Origin: Bacillota bacterium
GTDB taxonomy: Bacteria; Bacillota; Clostridia; Lachnospirales; CAG-274
Direction of reading: 5' to 3'
Length of the DNA stretch: 35,979 nt
NCBI GenBank assembly: GCA_017460805.1
Contig: JAFUAF010000019.1
Coordinates: 1 to 35,979, forward strand
Shown: positions 1 to 9,210 of the stretch, one piece after another
Layout of the letters: each line of letters starts with the position of its first letter
How positions within the stretch are numbered: position 1 is the first letter of the stretch
Program-made: the position numbers and the translations under genes
The notes under the pieces: generated by a model
The model's input: only the letters and a program-made list of their open reading frames with translations
Database searches by the model: none
What the model was told of the DNA's origin: nothing

Positions 1-235
<235 letters not shown>

Positions 236-313
236 TAAAGCACGAAGGTGCAAAGGACATTTGGATGATATATGAATGTCCGGTGTTTGTATTCTGATTT
301 TAAAGTTAAAATA

Positions 314-370
314 AAAATGGTTTAAAATCCGTATGACAAAAGTCGTATTGGTTTTAAACCATTTTTTTTA
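314..370 (+). terminator. Rho-independent terminator of the rRNA operon
   Basis: A 14-base-pair AT-rich stem (314-327 with 352-365) encloses a second small stem (gac/gtc with an AAAA loop) and runs into a T tract. It lies about 80 bases past the 23S end and before the promoter of the next gene, so it most likely ends the rRNA transcript. Confidence 0.75.
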
Positions 371-422
371 TGCTTTAAATAATAAATCTGACTAATGAAA
401 ATAAAAAAATAAAATAAAAACA

Positions 423-451
423 TTGACAAATAAAATAAGATATAGTAATAT
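423..451 (+). promoter_or_regulatory. Sigma-A promoter of the first membrane-HEAT gene
   Basis: TTGACA (423-428), a 17-base spacer and TAATAT (446-451), about 70 bases upstream of the gene at 519. The stretch from here to the start codon resembles the same region before the second paralogue (5692-5786). Confidence 0.8.
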
Positions 452-518
452 AAAATTATAGAAGATGTACAAATTCTAAAGGAACAGGAGGAAGGCTATA
501 CAAAAAGGAGGTATAATT

Positions 519-2570
519 ATGGGTAAAATTAACAAGAAAATAGGTAGAACTGGGGTAATTTGCCTATTTTTAACAATAGTAAATATGTACATAATACCGC
601 TTATCATATTGCGTGATAACACAGTCGCTTTATTTGAAAACCTGCCGTTTGCAATAGGGCTTGACAGTATAAGCGGTGTACCGAGAAGCAATGCCGTACA
701 GCTTGTATTATGGGATGCCGAAGACCTGATAAAGGCGGCAATGGTGTGGATATGCGGTTTGGGCGGTATTGTGCAGATACTTATACACGCGCTTTATAAA
801 AAAACCGAAAAAACCAAAAAGGAATTTATGTTCTGGGGCTCTCTCTTTATTTATTTACCGATTTTTCTTGCAGGTGCGATTTACGGCTATAATAACAGGT
901 ACTTTGCGGAAAGTATTTATATTTGTTTCGGAGGTATGCTGCTTCAGCCTGTTTACGCGGCAGCAGGCCGATTTTTTGCAAACCTTATGTCGGGTAAATA
1001 CAAGGGAAAAAAACCTCAAATCGGCGATATTTTATTCGCCTTGATATGTGTAGCGATAAGTATTTGGCTTTGTTTTTCGCAGGTCAATATCAGTAAATGG
1101 GAAATACATGACGTGAATTTCTTTTATATAGACCAAATGGTGTATGCGGCTGTGGGAGTTTTTATTGCGGCTGCGGTATACAGCAGAAAGACCGAGTTTG
1201 AGTATTTTACGGACGCATTTGCAAAAGCGGCATCACTTGTCTATTTTATTTTTATGCCGGTTGGACTGTTTTGCAGTGATACCTATGATAATTCAGAGAT
1301 AGTGGAAATAATTTTGTACAATATACCCGTTCTGCTTTTGCTTTATATCTATTCGGCTGTTTTGGGTGTTATTGCGGGTTATATACTGCGTATACTTAAA
1401 TTTGGCGGGGAAGAAATGACGGCAAAAGTGCCTTTTCTTAAACGCGTAAAAATCGTCTTTACAGCGGTTTGTATTACTGCGCTTTTGATAGGCAGCATAA
1501 AGGTTTACAACAAATACCGCTATCGCTTTTACAGGCTTGATACGAATGTATGGCAGGAATTGAATGTAAACGAGGATGATATTTATATGATAGAGGTCTC
1601 GGACGGTTCTCAGGCAGATGCACTCCATGCGGGTATTTTCACAACGGATAAGGCTGCAATACACGCTTTTGCCGAGGCTGCTGCGGGTGAAAAATGTGCA
1701 GATACGGACAAATTTCCTTATGAAAGCCATGAAGGTAAAGGCTATAGGGTGATAGCATACGATAAAAATTTTGAACAGCTTTTTTACATCAGTATGCATA
1801 GCCGTTCTGCAGGAGAATTATATATAAGCAGAGGATCGGAAGAAAACGAGGACTACGACTTCTTTTTTATTCCTGACCAGTACTACGGTGCGGCCACAAT
1901 GGCAGATACATATACCGACATTGTAAAAAATGCGCCTATAGGCAATGATGAAAAGAAGTCCATAATCAAAAACACCATTATGAATTACGATTATCTTGAA
2001 ATACGCGACAGACTGCTTGAAACCACGAAGTTTGAAAAGGACGAAAAAATAAGATATATGCAGAATGACGAAATAGGCGATATTATCTATTTTTTCAGCA
2101 CGGACAGCGACAGCGATGTCAGGCTTGAAGCGGCAAAGCTGCTTGGTACGGGGCGCTATTATTGGTCGATACTCTATCTTGGTAAGCTGATACATGATGA
2201 TGAGGCGGAAGTGCGTGCAGAAGCTTGTTATTCGCTTGGGATGGTAATTGAGCCAAACGAGAGAGAATTGGTCGGCGAATTGTATATTGCAATGCTGAAA
2301 GACCCGTATCCTAAAGCTCGATTTTGTGCGGCGCTTGCATGGGGCAGCGGTGTCAAGGAAGTGTGGGGCAGAACTGAAACGGCCGTAAAAAGCCGTCAAG
2401 ATGAGGCTATAAGGCTGTTTGAGGAAGAACAAGACCCGCTGTACAAACTTGGTTACGCCTGTGCGCTTGTAAAAATGGGAAATGAGGAGTACAGGGCGGA
2501 AGCCGAAAAACTGCTCGAAAATATTGAAGATGAGGATATAAGGAACAAGGCTGAAAACTATTTGAGATAA
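519..2570 (+). CDS. Polytopic membrane protein with HEAT-like C-terminus (paralogue 1 of 3)
   Basis: Not a family I can name. The 683-residue product has about eight to nine hydrophobic segments in residues 10-335, then a soluble domain beginning with NVWQELNVNEDDIYMIEVSD and containing an IPDQYYG motif near residue 450. Its C-terminus (about 530-683) looks like HEAT or PBS-lyase repeats, with units such as DVRLEAAKLLG and EVRAEACYSLG. The same order of parts recurs in the genes at 5787 and 9211, so the three are paralogues. The start is supported by AAAGGAGGT seven bases upstream; an extra AGGAGG lies at 485-490. The gene has its own promoter and terminator, so it is monocistronic. HEAT arrays usually bind proteins or ligands, so a membrane-tethered scaffold or sensor is a guess. 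Only the architecture is certain. Confidence 0.85.
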   Translation: MGKINKKIGRTGVICLFLTIVNMYIIPLIILRDNTVALFENLPFAIGLDSISGVPRSNAVQLVLWDAEDLIKAAMVWICGLGGIVQILIHALYKKTEKTKKEFMFWGSLFIYLPIFLAGAIYGYNNRYFAESIYICFGGMLLQPVYAAAGRFFANLMSGKYKGKKPQIGDILFALICVAISIWLCFSQVNISKWEIHDVNFFYIDQMVYAAVGVFIAAAVYSRKTEFEYFTDAFAKAASLVYFIFMPVGLFCSDTYDNSEIVEIILYNIPVLLLLYIYSAVLGVIAGYILRILKFGGEEMTAKVPFLKRVKIVFTAVCITALLIGSIKVYNKYRYRFYRLDTNVWQELNVNEDDIYMIEVSDGSQADALHAGIFTTDKAAIHAFAEAAAGEKCADTDKFPYESHEGKGYRVIAYDKNFEQLFYISMHSRSAGELYISRGSEENEDYDFFFIPDQYYGAATMADTYTDIVKNAPIGNDEKKSIIKNTIMNYDYLEIRDRLLETTKFEKDEKIRYMQNDEIGDIIYFFSTDSDSDVRLEAAKLLGTGRYYWSILYLGKLIHDDEAEVRAEACYSLGMVIEPNERELVGELYIAMLKDPYPKARFCAALAWGSGVKEVWGRTETAVKSRQDEAIRLFEEEQDPLYKLGYACALVKMGNEEYRAEAEKLLENIEDEDIRNKAENYLR

Positions 2571-2575
2571 AAAAC

Positions 2576-2610
2576 GGCTGTACCCATGATTTACGGGTAC
2601 AGCCTTATTT
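2576..2610. terminator. Bidirectional terminator between convergent genes
   Basis: A perfect 10-base-pair stem, ggctgtaccc/gggtacagcc (2576-2585 with 2595-2604), with a 9-base loop. It is flanked by an A-run on the left and T-rich sequence on the right, so it can serve both the gene ending at 2570 and the reductase gene ending at 2613. Confidence 0.85.
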
Positions 2611-2612
2611 GT

Positions 2613-3731
2613 TTAATCAAATGCTTCTGCGCAGTCTTTCAGTCTTTCAATGACATTTATGCGCTGGGGACAGGCACCCTCGCATTGTCCGCATTCTATA
2701 CAGTCGGATGCGCGGCCTTTGTCCTTGACAGCGTTGTTGTAGTTCCATTTTCCGCCGTCTATCTGTTTCCAGATAAGCTGTCTGTTTCTTGCACCGAATA
2801 TTTCGGGAATGGGAATATTCATAGGACAGCCCTTTGTGCAGTAATGACAGGCGGTGCAGGGGATGGAGTCGATCTCTTTGAGCGCCTGCTGTGCCTTTTT
2901 TATAACTTCAAGTTCGGCATCGGTCATGGGTACAAAGTTCTTCATATAAGAAGTATTATCCTGCATCTGTTCAATATTTGACATACCCGAAAGTACGGTC
3001 AGAATGCCGTCAAGAGATGCGATATAGCGTATTGCCCATGATGCAAAGGAAGCGTTTGGATCGGCTTGCTTAAAAATTTTCTTTACGCTTTCGGGCGGGT
3101 CGGCAAGTGCGCCGCCTTTTACGGGTTCCATAACAACAATGGATTTGCCGTGATTTCTTGCGACCTCATAATTTGCACGCGACTGCACGATACCGTCTTC
3201 CCAGTCGGCATAATTAAGCTGAAGCTGAACAAATTCCACCTCGGGATGCTCGGTCAGCAGCTTGTCCAAAAGTTCCGCACTTGCATGGAACGAGAAGCCC
3301 CAATGCTTGATAAGACCTTTTTTCTGCTGTTCCTTGACAAAATCCCAGATATGATATTCGTCATATTTTTTGTAGTTATTCTCCTGCAAAGCGTGCAGAA
3401 GATAGTAGTCGAAATAGCCTGCCCCTGTGCGCTCAAGGCTTGTGAAAAATTGCTGTTTTGCACTTTCTTCGTCCGAACAGCCAAGCCATGCGTTCAGTTT
3501 TGTACAAAGTGTATAGCTTTCGCGCGGATAACGGTCAACAAGTGCCTGTTTGATAACGGCCTCGGAGTCTCCGTAAACATAGGCGGTGTCAAAATAGGTC
3601 AGCCCCGCTTCAAGGAAGATATCCACCATTTTTTTGACCTGTTCCACATCGGGGGTCTGCTCGTCGATACGCGGCAGACGCATAAGTCCGAAACCGAGTT
3701 TTGGCGTACTTTCGCCAAAATATTTTTCCAT
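2613..3731 (-). CDS. Aldo/keto reductase with C-terminal 4Fe-4S ferredoxin domain
   Basis: A 372-residue member of the ferredoxin-domain subgroup of aldo/keto reductases. The barrel has the usual DTAYVYGDSE motif with the catalytic Asp and Tyr, the Lys in LCTKLNAW and the His-region segment WGFSFHAS. The last 90 residues carry two cysteine clusters, CTACHYCTKGCP and CIECGQCEGACP, which fit two 4Fe-4S clusters. Family knowledge suggests NAD(P)H- or ferredoxin-linked carbonyl reduction in the cytoplasm; the substrate cannot be read from sequence. It is the last gene of an operon with trpD and larB, 15 bases after larB, with GGGAGAAGG before the start. Confidence 0.9.
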   Translation of the reverse strand: MEKYFGESTPKLGFGLMRLPRIDEQTPDVEQVKKMVDIFLEAGLTYFDTAYVYGDSEAVIKQALVDRYPRESYTLCTKLNAWLGCSDEESAKQQFFTSLERTGAGYFDYYLLHALQENNYKKYDEYHIWDFVKEQQKKGLIKHWGFSFHASAELLDKLLTEHPEVEFVQLQLNYADWEDGIVQSRANYEVARNHGKSIVVMEPVKGGALADPPESVKKIFKQADPNASFASWAIRYIASLDGILTVLSGMSNIEQMQDNTSYMKNFVPMTDAELEVIKKAQQALKEIDSIPCTACHYCTKGCPMNIPIPEIFGARNRQLIWKQIDGGKWNYNNAVKDKGRASDCIECGQCEGACPQRINVIERLKDCAEAFD

Positions 3732-3746
3732 AGAAACCTTCTCCCT

Positions 3747-4493
3747 TCATTTATGATTTATCATGCTTGCGGTGTAGGCCGCACCGAAACCGTTGTCGAT
3801 ATTTACGACGCTTACACCGCTTGCACATGAATTTAACATTGACAAAAGTGCGGAGACCCCGCCGAATGATGCACCATAGCCTACACTTGTGGGAACGGCA
3901 ATAACGGGACAGTCTGCAAGTCCGCCGACTACGCTTGCAAGAGCACCCTCCATGCCTGCTATAGCGATAATAACATCGGCCTTTGAAATATCGTCAAAAT
4001 GAGCTAAAAGCCTGTGTATGCCCGCGACACCCGCATCATAAACGCGTTTTACGTTGTTGCCTAAAAATTCAGCGGTAACGGCAGCTTCTTCGGCAACGGG
4101 AATGTCGCTCGTACCCGCTGTTATAACAAGTATCGTACCCGTTGTGTCGGGCTGTGGCATACCGCCCGCAATGCCTATCCGTGCTTCTTTGTAATAGTCA
4201 AGCTCTATGCTTTTTGAAACTGAATTATAGGCCTGCTCGTCAAGTCTTGTTATAAGAATATGTTTTTGACCGTTTTGCATTAAATTTTCGGTTATCTTTA
4301 TTATTTGTTCGGGGGTCTTGCCCGCACCATAGATAACCTCGCCCGCGCCCTGCCTTAAACCCCTGTGGTGGTCGGGCTTTGCAAAACCAAGGTCATCAAA
4401 AGGCTGCGCTTTAAGAACATCCGCCGCCTTTTCAACGCTTGTCGCACCCGTTGCAACATCGTTAAGAAGATTTAAAATTTCGCTTTTGTTCAT
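3747..4493 (-). CDS. larB: LarB, pyridinium-3,5-biscarboxylic acid mononucleotide synthase
   Basis: The 248-residue protein matches the LarB (PurE-related) family over its length. It has an N-terminal helix region, the FGLGFAKPDHHRG-like segment with RQGAGEVIYGAGKTPEQI, and the PurE-like C-terminal domain with GMEGALASVVGGL, PVIAVPTSVGYG and the terminal NIDNGFGAA motif. LarB carboxylates nicotinic acid adenine dinucleotide and cleaves it to the mononucleotide, the first step toward the nickel-pincer cofactor of lactate racemase and related enzymes. The partner genes larC and larE and any LarA-type enzyme are not in this window. GGGAGG lies six bases before the ATG. It sits between trpD and the reductase in one operon. 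Confidence 0.9.
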   Translation of the reverse strand: MNKSEILNLLNDVATGATSVEKAADVLKAQPFDDLGFAKPDHHRGLRQGAGEVIYGAGKTPEQIIKITENLMQNGQKHILITRLDEQAYNSVSKSIELDYYKEARIGIAGGMPQPDTTGTILVITAGTSDIPVAEEAAVTAEFLGNNVKRVYDAGVAGIHRLLAHFDDISKADVIIAIAGMEGALASVVGGLADCPVIAVPTSVGYGASFGGVSALLSMLNSCASGVSVVNIDNGFGAAYTASMINHK

Positions 4494-4517
4494 GCGCAGC
4501 CTCCCGATATGTATATT

Positions 4518-5537
4518 TTAATTATTTGAAATTTCTATAAGATTTTTAAGTGTTTCATAAGCTTCACCGTTGTCGATAAGCTCTTCGGCTAACTTTATGC
4601 CGTCCGCAAGAGTTTCTGCCTTGCCGCCGACATAGATAGCAGCACCTGCGTTAAGCAGTACGGCATCACGCTTCGGACCTTTTAGATCGCCTTTGAGGAT
4701 AGAAGTTGTTATCTTTGCATTCTCTGCGGGTGTCGAGCCCTCTATATCCTGCTTTGTGCCGCCTTTTAAGCCAAACTGCTGAGGTGTTATCTCGTAGGAT
4801 TTGAACCAGCCCTCTTTAAATTCGCAGATAAAAGTGGGTGCGGAGATAGAGATCTCGTCAAGCTTGTCCGTACCGTAAACGACCATGCCGCGTTTTACAC
4901 CAAGGCTCATAAGTACCTGTGCAAGCGGCTCTACAAGCACTCTGTCATACACGCCAAGCAAAAAGCGGGTAGGGCTTGCGGGGTTGGTGAGCGGACCCAA
5001 GATATTGAATACCGTTCTTATGCCCAGTTCTTTTCTTATTGCGCCGACATACTTCATAGATGTGTGATATTTCTGCGCAAAGAAGAAACAAAAACCAACT
5101 TTGTCCAACAGTTCGCGGCATTTGTCAATATCAAGCGAGATATTTACACCCAAAGCTTCAAGACAGTCCGCAGTGCCGCAAAGTGAAGAAGCGGCTCGGT
5201 TGCCGTGTTTTGCGACCTTTATGCCCGATGCCGCGATTACCATGGCGGATGTGGTCGAAATATTGAAGCTGTGTGCATTGTCGCCGCCTGTGCCAACTAT
5301 TTCAAGTAAGTCGTCATTGTTTTCAAATTTTGTTGCGGCATCACGCATCGCTGCCGCACAGCCTGCTATTTCGTCGATAGTTTCGGCTTTTGTGGATTTT
5401 GTGGATAAAGCTGCAAGAAAAGCTGCGTTCTGTGTTGCGCTTGTTTTGCCCGACATTATCTCGCTCATTACCTCATAAGCTTCGTCATAAGTCAAGTCCT
5501 GCTTGTCCACGATTTTTACGATCGCTTTTTCGATCAT
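4518..5537 (-). CDS. trpD: Anthranilate phosphoribosyltransferase
   Basis: A 339-residue protein with the full TrpD pattern: an N-terminal helical domain, the phosphate-binding [17 protein letters not shown] motif, KHGNRAASS, and the [13 protein letters not shown] segment. TrpD joins anthranilate to phosphoribosyl pyrophosphate in tryptophan synthesis. I place the start at the ATG at 5537, nine bases after AAAGGAG; an ATG three codons upstream (5546) abuts the Shine-Dalgarno site. No other trp gene is nearby, so this copy stands outside a trp operon. It heads the trpD-larB-reductase operon, with a 24-base gap to larB. A related nucleotide-handling role is possible, but all visible TrpD motifs are present. 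Confidence 0.88.
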   Translation of the reverse strand: MIEKAIVKIVDKQDLTYDEAYEVMSEIMSGKTSATQNAAFLAALSTKSTKAETIDEIAGCAAAMRDAATKFENNDDLLEIVGTGGDNAHSFNISTTSAMVIAASGIKVAKHGNRAASSLCGTADCLEALGVNISLDIDKCRELLDKVGFCFFFAQKYHTSMKYVGAIRKELGIRTVFNILGPLTNPASPTRFLLGVYDRVLVEPLAQVLMSLGVKRGMVVYGTDKLDEISISAPTFICEFKEGWFKSYEITPQQFGLKGGTKQDIEGSTPAENAKITTSILKGDLKGPKRDAVLLNAGAAIYVGGKAETLADGIKLAEELIDNGEAYETLKNLIEISNN

Positions 5538-5572
5538 ATACAACATCTCCTTTAAAAAAATACTCCTTTATT

Positions 5573-5601
5573 ATTTTATAACAAAATATTGAAAAATGCA
5601 A
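5573..5601 (-). promoter_or_regulatory. Promoter of the trpD-larB-reductase operon
   Basis: On the minus strand TTGCAT (5601-5596), a 17-base spacer and TAAAAT (5578-5573), about 36 bases upstream of the trpD start. The match is reasonable but not perfect. Confidence 0.5.
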
Positions 5602-5691
5602 CTGTTTATTTGAAAATAGGGCAATATACTGATTTATAATAAATGGATTTATGCAATATGCCAATGAAATAAAAAATATTAAATTATTGCA

Positions 5692-5720
5692 TTGACAAAA
5701 ATAACAAAATGGTTTACAAT
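5692..5720 (+). promoter_or_regulatory. Sigma-A promoter of the second membrane-HEAT operon
   Basis: TTGACA (5692-5697), a 17-base spacer and TACAAT (5715-5720). An ATG at 5709 falls inside this promoter, which argues for the downstream start at 5787. The following leader resembles that of the gene at 519. Confidence 0.8.
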
Positions 5721-5786
5721 AAAATTAGACAAGTTGTACGAAAATATTTAACGAGGGGGCAAAGTGACCAAAAAGGGGGATGCTTT

Positions 5787-7799
5787 ATGGGTAAGTTTTT
5801 TAAGAAAATTGGCAAAAAAGAGCTTTTATTTGTTTTTATGTGCATTTTTAATATGTACATAATTCCCGTTTATATGGAGAGGGATATATTTGCGGGATGG
5901 ATGAAGCCCGAAGCGGTTTATGTGATGATGCTGCCGATGCTATGGATGTGCGGTTTGGGCGGCATTGTACAGATAATACTGACGGCGGTCTATGAATTTT
6001 TATCTGAAAAGAAAAGTGATTCGGCACTTTGGATAAGCCTTGTCTGTGCTGTGCCGCTTATGCTGTTTGCGCCGTTTGGCTTTATGTATGTGCCGTATTT
6101 TTATGAATACTGCGTGACACCCGCGCTTTTTTATCTGATGCCTATGTATGCCGCAGCGGGAATGTGGTTTGGCAGACTTCTTTCGGGACGGTACAAGGGT
6201 GTAAAGCAGTTTTATTCGGCGGATAAAATTTATATAGGCACATTGGTGTTTGTGACGGCGGTAAGTTTATTTTATGGTTTGTCATTTGAAATTAATTTTG
6301 CGGTATACCTTGCGGCAGCCGTTTTGTTTGCGGCATCAATATTCTACAGCAGGCTTTCGGATTTTGAGTATCTGACGGACAGGCTTGCAAGGGCGATGAC
6401 AGCGGCATTTTTGCTTTTTATGCCGTTGGGATATGCGGATTTTGCAAACAGCAATATATTTGTGACCTACAACTCGCCGCATAAGATAGATTTTAAGTCT
6501 TTGAGTGAGTACAGCGCAAATGCGGCGGCGATCGCTGTGGGAATAGCCGCGGTCGGCGTGCTGATAGGCTATTATTTAAGGATAATGAAGCTTGGCGGGA
6601 ATGAACAGCCCGTCAAAAGGACAGTCATATTAAAAAGAGCGGCATTTTTTGTAATGGCGGCAGGCATATATTTTTTTGTTGTAAAGGCGGTTAATTTTTA
6701 CAATGAATACAAATATTGGTTTGCAGCTTGTGAAGTAAATGTATGGGAAAGCCTTGAAACGGATGAAAATGATATTTTTATGCTTGAAATGGTAGATTTG
6801 GGATACGGTTATTCCGATGAGACACAGAAGACCTATACCGTTGACAAAGATGCAATATTTGAATTTGTTAATGAAGTGAAGAAAGAGTATGCGACAGAGT
6901 ATGGTTCAGGTTTGCAAAGAAAAGAATGTATGGGTTACAAAGTGACGGCTTACGACAAAAATTACAATAAACTGTTTATACTGAGAATGGATAGTCACGG
7001 AAAAGGTGTTCTTGAAATAAGTGACGGTTACGGAGATAATATGCATTTACTGCTGATACCCGATCAGTATTACGGAAAACAGCCCACAAAGCACGATGTG
7101 TACCGCAGTATAATATACAGTCACAGACTAAAGGGAAAGGAGCGTAAGGAGCTTATCTCCAAAACGCATGAAAACAATAATTATACGGAGATATTAAACG
7201 ATACATATAACAGCGGAGATTTTACGGACGAAGAAAAGCTGGCACTTATAGGATCGCCCGATACAAGCCTTGTTATTCTGTGCAATATTTCAAAGGACGG
7301 AAATGCAGATATAAGAAAAGCGGCGGCAAAGGCACTTGGCAGACCCGAATACAGCGGTTCATGGTCGGCAAGAGACAGGCTGATCCGTTTGTCACGAGAT
7401 GTTCCGCCTGTCAGAGCATCGGCTTACGAGTCGCTTTCAAGCTATCCCTATTATGAGGTCATAAAACTGCTTTATGAAAAGTCAAAGACCGAGGAAGATG
7501 AAAAGGCAAGGTTTTATGCCATTATTTCATGGTCATCTGCTATAAAGCAGCATTTTGATGAACGAAGTGACGGCTGGCTGTTTGAATACGGCGCGGGTCT
7601 TTACACAAACAGGGATTATCAGCCAAAGTATGCAGCCGAAAGACTTGTAAAAGAAGAAAGCGAAGTTTGCAAACTTGCGTGGTACTGCGCACTTGCAACT
7701 CTCGGAAAAGAGGAGTATAAAGCCGAGGGAAAGGCCTTGTACGAAAAAATTCAAGACGAGGAGATAAAGGAAAAGGCAAAAGGGATATTGTTTGAGTAG
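5787..7799 (+). CDS. Polytopic membrane protein with HEAT-like C-terminus (paralogue 2 of 3)
   Basis: Paralogue of the product at 519. Its 670 residues begin MGKFFKKIGKKELLF, matching MGKINKKIGR of copy 1. About eight membrane segments follow, then the shared soluble domain (NVWESLETDENDIFMLEMVD), the IPDQYYG motif and a HEAT-like tail (DIRKAAAKALG and similar). The start is set by AAAGGGGG six bases upstream and by alignment with copy 1; the in-frame ATG at 5709 lies in the promoter. It heads an operon with the genes at 7812 and 9211 (gaps of 12 and 13 bases). The soluble domain between membrane part and HEAT repeats may face outside while the repeats face the cytoplasm, but topology cannot be settled by eye. 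Function unknown. Confidence 0.85.
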   Translation: MGKFFKKIGKKELLFVFMCIFNMYIIPVYMERDIFAGWMKPEAVYVMMLPMLWMCGLGGIVQIILTAVYEFLSEKKSDSALWISLVCAVPLMLFAPFGFMYVPYFYEYCVTPALFYLMPMYAAAGMWFGRLLSGRYKGVKQFYSADKIYIGTLVFVTAVSLFYGLSFEINFAVYLAAAVLFAASIFYSRLSDFEYLTDRLARAMTAAFLLFMPLGYADFANSNIFVTYNSPHKIDFKSLSEYSANAAAIAVGIAAVGVLIGYYLRIMKLGGNEQPVKRTVILKRAAFFVMAAGIYFFVVKAVNFYNEYKYWFAACEVNVWESLETDENDIFMLEMVDLGYGYSDETQKTYTVDKDAIFEFVNEVKKEYATEYGSGLQRKECMGYKVTAYDKNYNKLFILRMDSHGKGVLEISDGYGDNMHLLLIPDQYYGKQPTKHDVYRSIIYSHRLKGKERKELISKTHENNNYTEILNDTYNSGDFTDEEKLALIGSPDTSLVILCNISKDGNADIRKAAAKALGRPEYSGSWSARDRLIRLSRDVPPVRASAYESLSSYPYYEVIKLLYEKSKTEEDEKARFYAIISWSSAIKQHFDERSDGWLFEYGAGLYTNRDYQPKYAAERLVKEESEVCKLAWYCALATLGKEEYKAEGKALYEKIQDEEIKEKAKGILFE

Positions 7800-7811
7800 G
7801 GGGTGCTCAAA

Positions 7812-9197
7812 ATGAAAAGAATGTTGGTTTGTTATCTGATATTAAGTGCCGTTATCTGTGGTTTTTGTGTAAACTATGCGCAAAATCAGTATTTTCAAAA
7901 AAAAGCGAATATTATTTCTCATACGGACACGGAACTTCTTTCAAAATATGAAATTGTTCCTGAAAAAACGCTTAAACTGGGCGGTTATATAACGGAGCGA
8001 GAGGCGCTTGAATACATTGCCGCCATTGAGGGACGGGAAACGGGATTTGACGAAAATGCACGTTGGCGCTGGTATTCTATGGAAGAAACAAGACCTCTTG
8101 ACGGCATGGACGAGGACGACAAGGGACTTATGATGAGTCTTTGCATGGAGAATGGCAGAAACTGTGATGTACTGTGGCAAAACGAGCTTTCGGCTCTTCC
8201 GCTTGACAGTAACTTGACCTACGGCAGCGCATTGAAATATTTTACCCGCCTGATAAGTGAGACTTTCGGCTGTACCGATCTTCCCGACGAGCTGTATTTT
8301 ACCGATATTTCGCAGACCTATGAAAGTGCGCAAAACCGCGGCCTTATAACAAAAATTGACTTGTCGTCAGAAAATCTGCCGATACCGAGAAACGAGTTTT
8401 ATGAGCTTGCGGCAAGGGCAGCGCAGACCGAGATATGCGTGGGCGGTGATTCTCCGTATTATTTTACATACGAAAAGGAACTGGAGAAAAGGGCAAAAAA
8501 ACGGGAAAAGGCAGCCGAGCTGATAAATGTCACGGCGGATGCGGTATGGAATGATGATATGAGCATGGAGTGGAGTACCGACCGTGAAATTTTTGGAGGG
8601 CATAACTGGAATACATATATAAAGACATACACATCGGGCGGCGAGCTTCTGAATACATCACCGATAATTGATTTTCACAGCATGGGCGGAAGCTTGTCCG
8701 AAGAGGAAGTTATATCTGTGCTTTTGGAAAGTTATCCAAAAACACCCAAACGCATGGAGGCAAATTATATCCTCTATCTCGGAAATTACAATTATCCGCA
8801 GGAAAAACACGAGATAAAGGCAGAAATAAAACTGCCAAAAATAAAGATGACCCAAAGCCAAAAAGCGCCGAAGATAAAGAAACTTGCACACCGCAGTCCT
8901 TTGACGATAGAATTGGCGGATGACGGGGATACATTTATCCCCAAGGGCACACTTTGTCTGATGCGCATATATCCCGCCGCCGCAAAAGGGCGAAAGGATG
9001 CTCCGTCAAGAATAATTGCCTTTAAAGCTTCGCAGGATGCGGATAAAGCGCATCCGCTGTATGCCAAGGAATATAAATACAGGCTTTCGGGCAAGATGTG
9101 TCTGACCTTGCAGACGGCGGAAATAAGCGGGGATGAAAAACACGGTTTCAAAATAAAGCTTTCACCGCAGTCGGAAATGGCAGAGTATGAAAGTTAA
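7812..9197 (+). CDS. Secreted or membrane-anchored protein, possibly with degenerate SLH-like segments
   Basis: Unrecognised 461-residue protein. It starts with a signal peptide or anchor (MKRMLVCYLILSAVICGFCV), so the rest is probably outside the membrane. Segments near residues 135-215 (LTYGSALKYFTRLISETFG and LPIPRNEFYELAARAAQ) loosely recall S-layer-homology motifs, with FTD before one and the ending xTRxEF-like; this is weak. A basic linker near 330-365 separates a C-terminal part of mainly beta character. AGGGGG lies eight bases before the ATG; a GTG three codons upstream overlaps that site and is less likely. Lying between two membrane-HEAT paralogues in one operon, it may be their extracellular partner, which is inference. 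Confidence 0.75.
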   Translation: MKRMLVCYLILSAVICGFCVNYAQNQYFQKKANIISHTDTELLSKYEIVPEKTLKLGGYITEREALEYIAAIEGRETGFDENARWRWYSMEETRPLDGMDEDDKGLMMSLCMENGRNCDVLWQNELSALPLDSNLTYGSALKYFTRLISETFGCTDLPDELYFTDISQTYESAQNRGLITKIDLSSENLPIPRNEFYELAARAAQTEICVGGDSPYYFTYEKELEKRAKKREKAAELINVTADAVWNDDMSMEWSTDREIFGGHNWNTYIKTYTSGGELLNTSPIIDFHSMGGSLSEEEVISVLLESYPKTPKRMEANYILYLGNYNYPQEKHEIKAEIKLPKIKMTQSQKAPKIKKLAHRSPLTIELADDGDTFIPKGTLCLMRIYPAAAKGRKDAPSRIIAFKASQDADKAHPLYAKEYKYRLSGKMCLTLQTAEISGDEKHGFKIKLSPQSEMAEYES

Positions 9198-9210
9198 AGG
9201 GGGATGCCTT

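Noticed and set aside
236..313. Possible 5S rRNA after the 23S gene
   Set aside because: The stretch is too short and lacks the conserved 5S core; it holds only a small inverted repeat probably used in 23S processing.
5709..5786. Upstream start for the second membrane-HEAT gene at 5709
   Set aside because: This ATG lies inside the promoter spacer and the added residues have no match in the paralogues; the ATG at 5787 has a good ribosome site.
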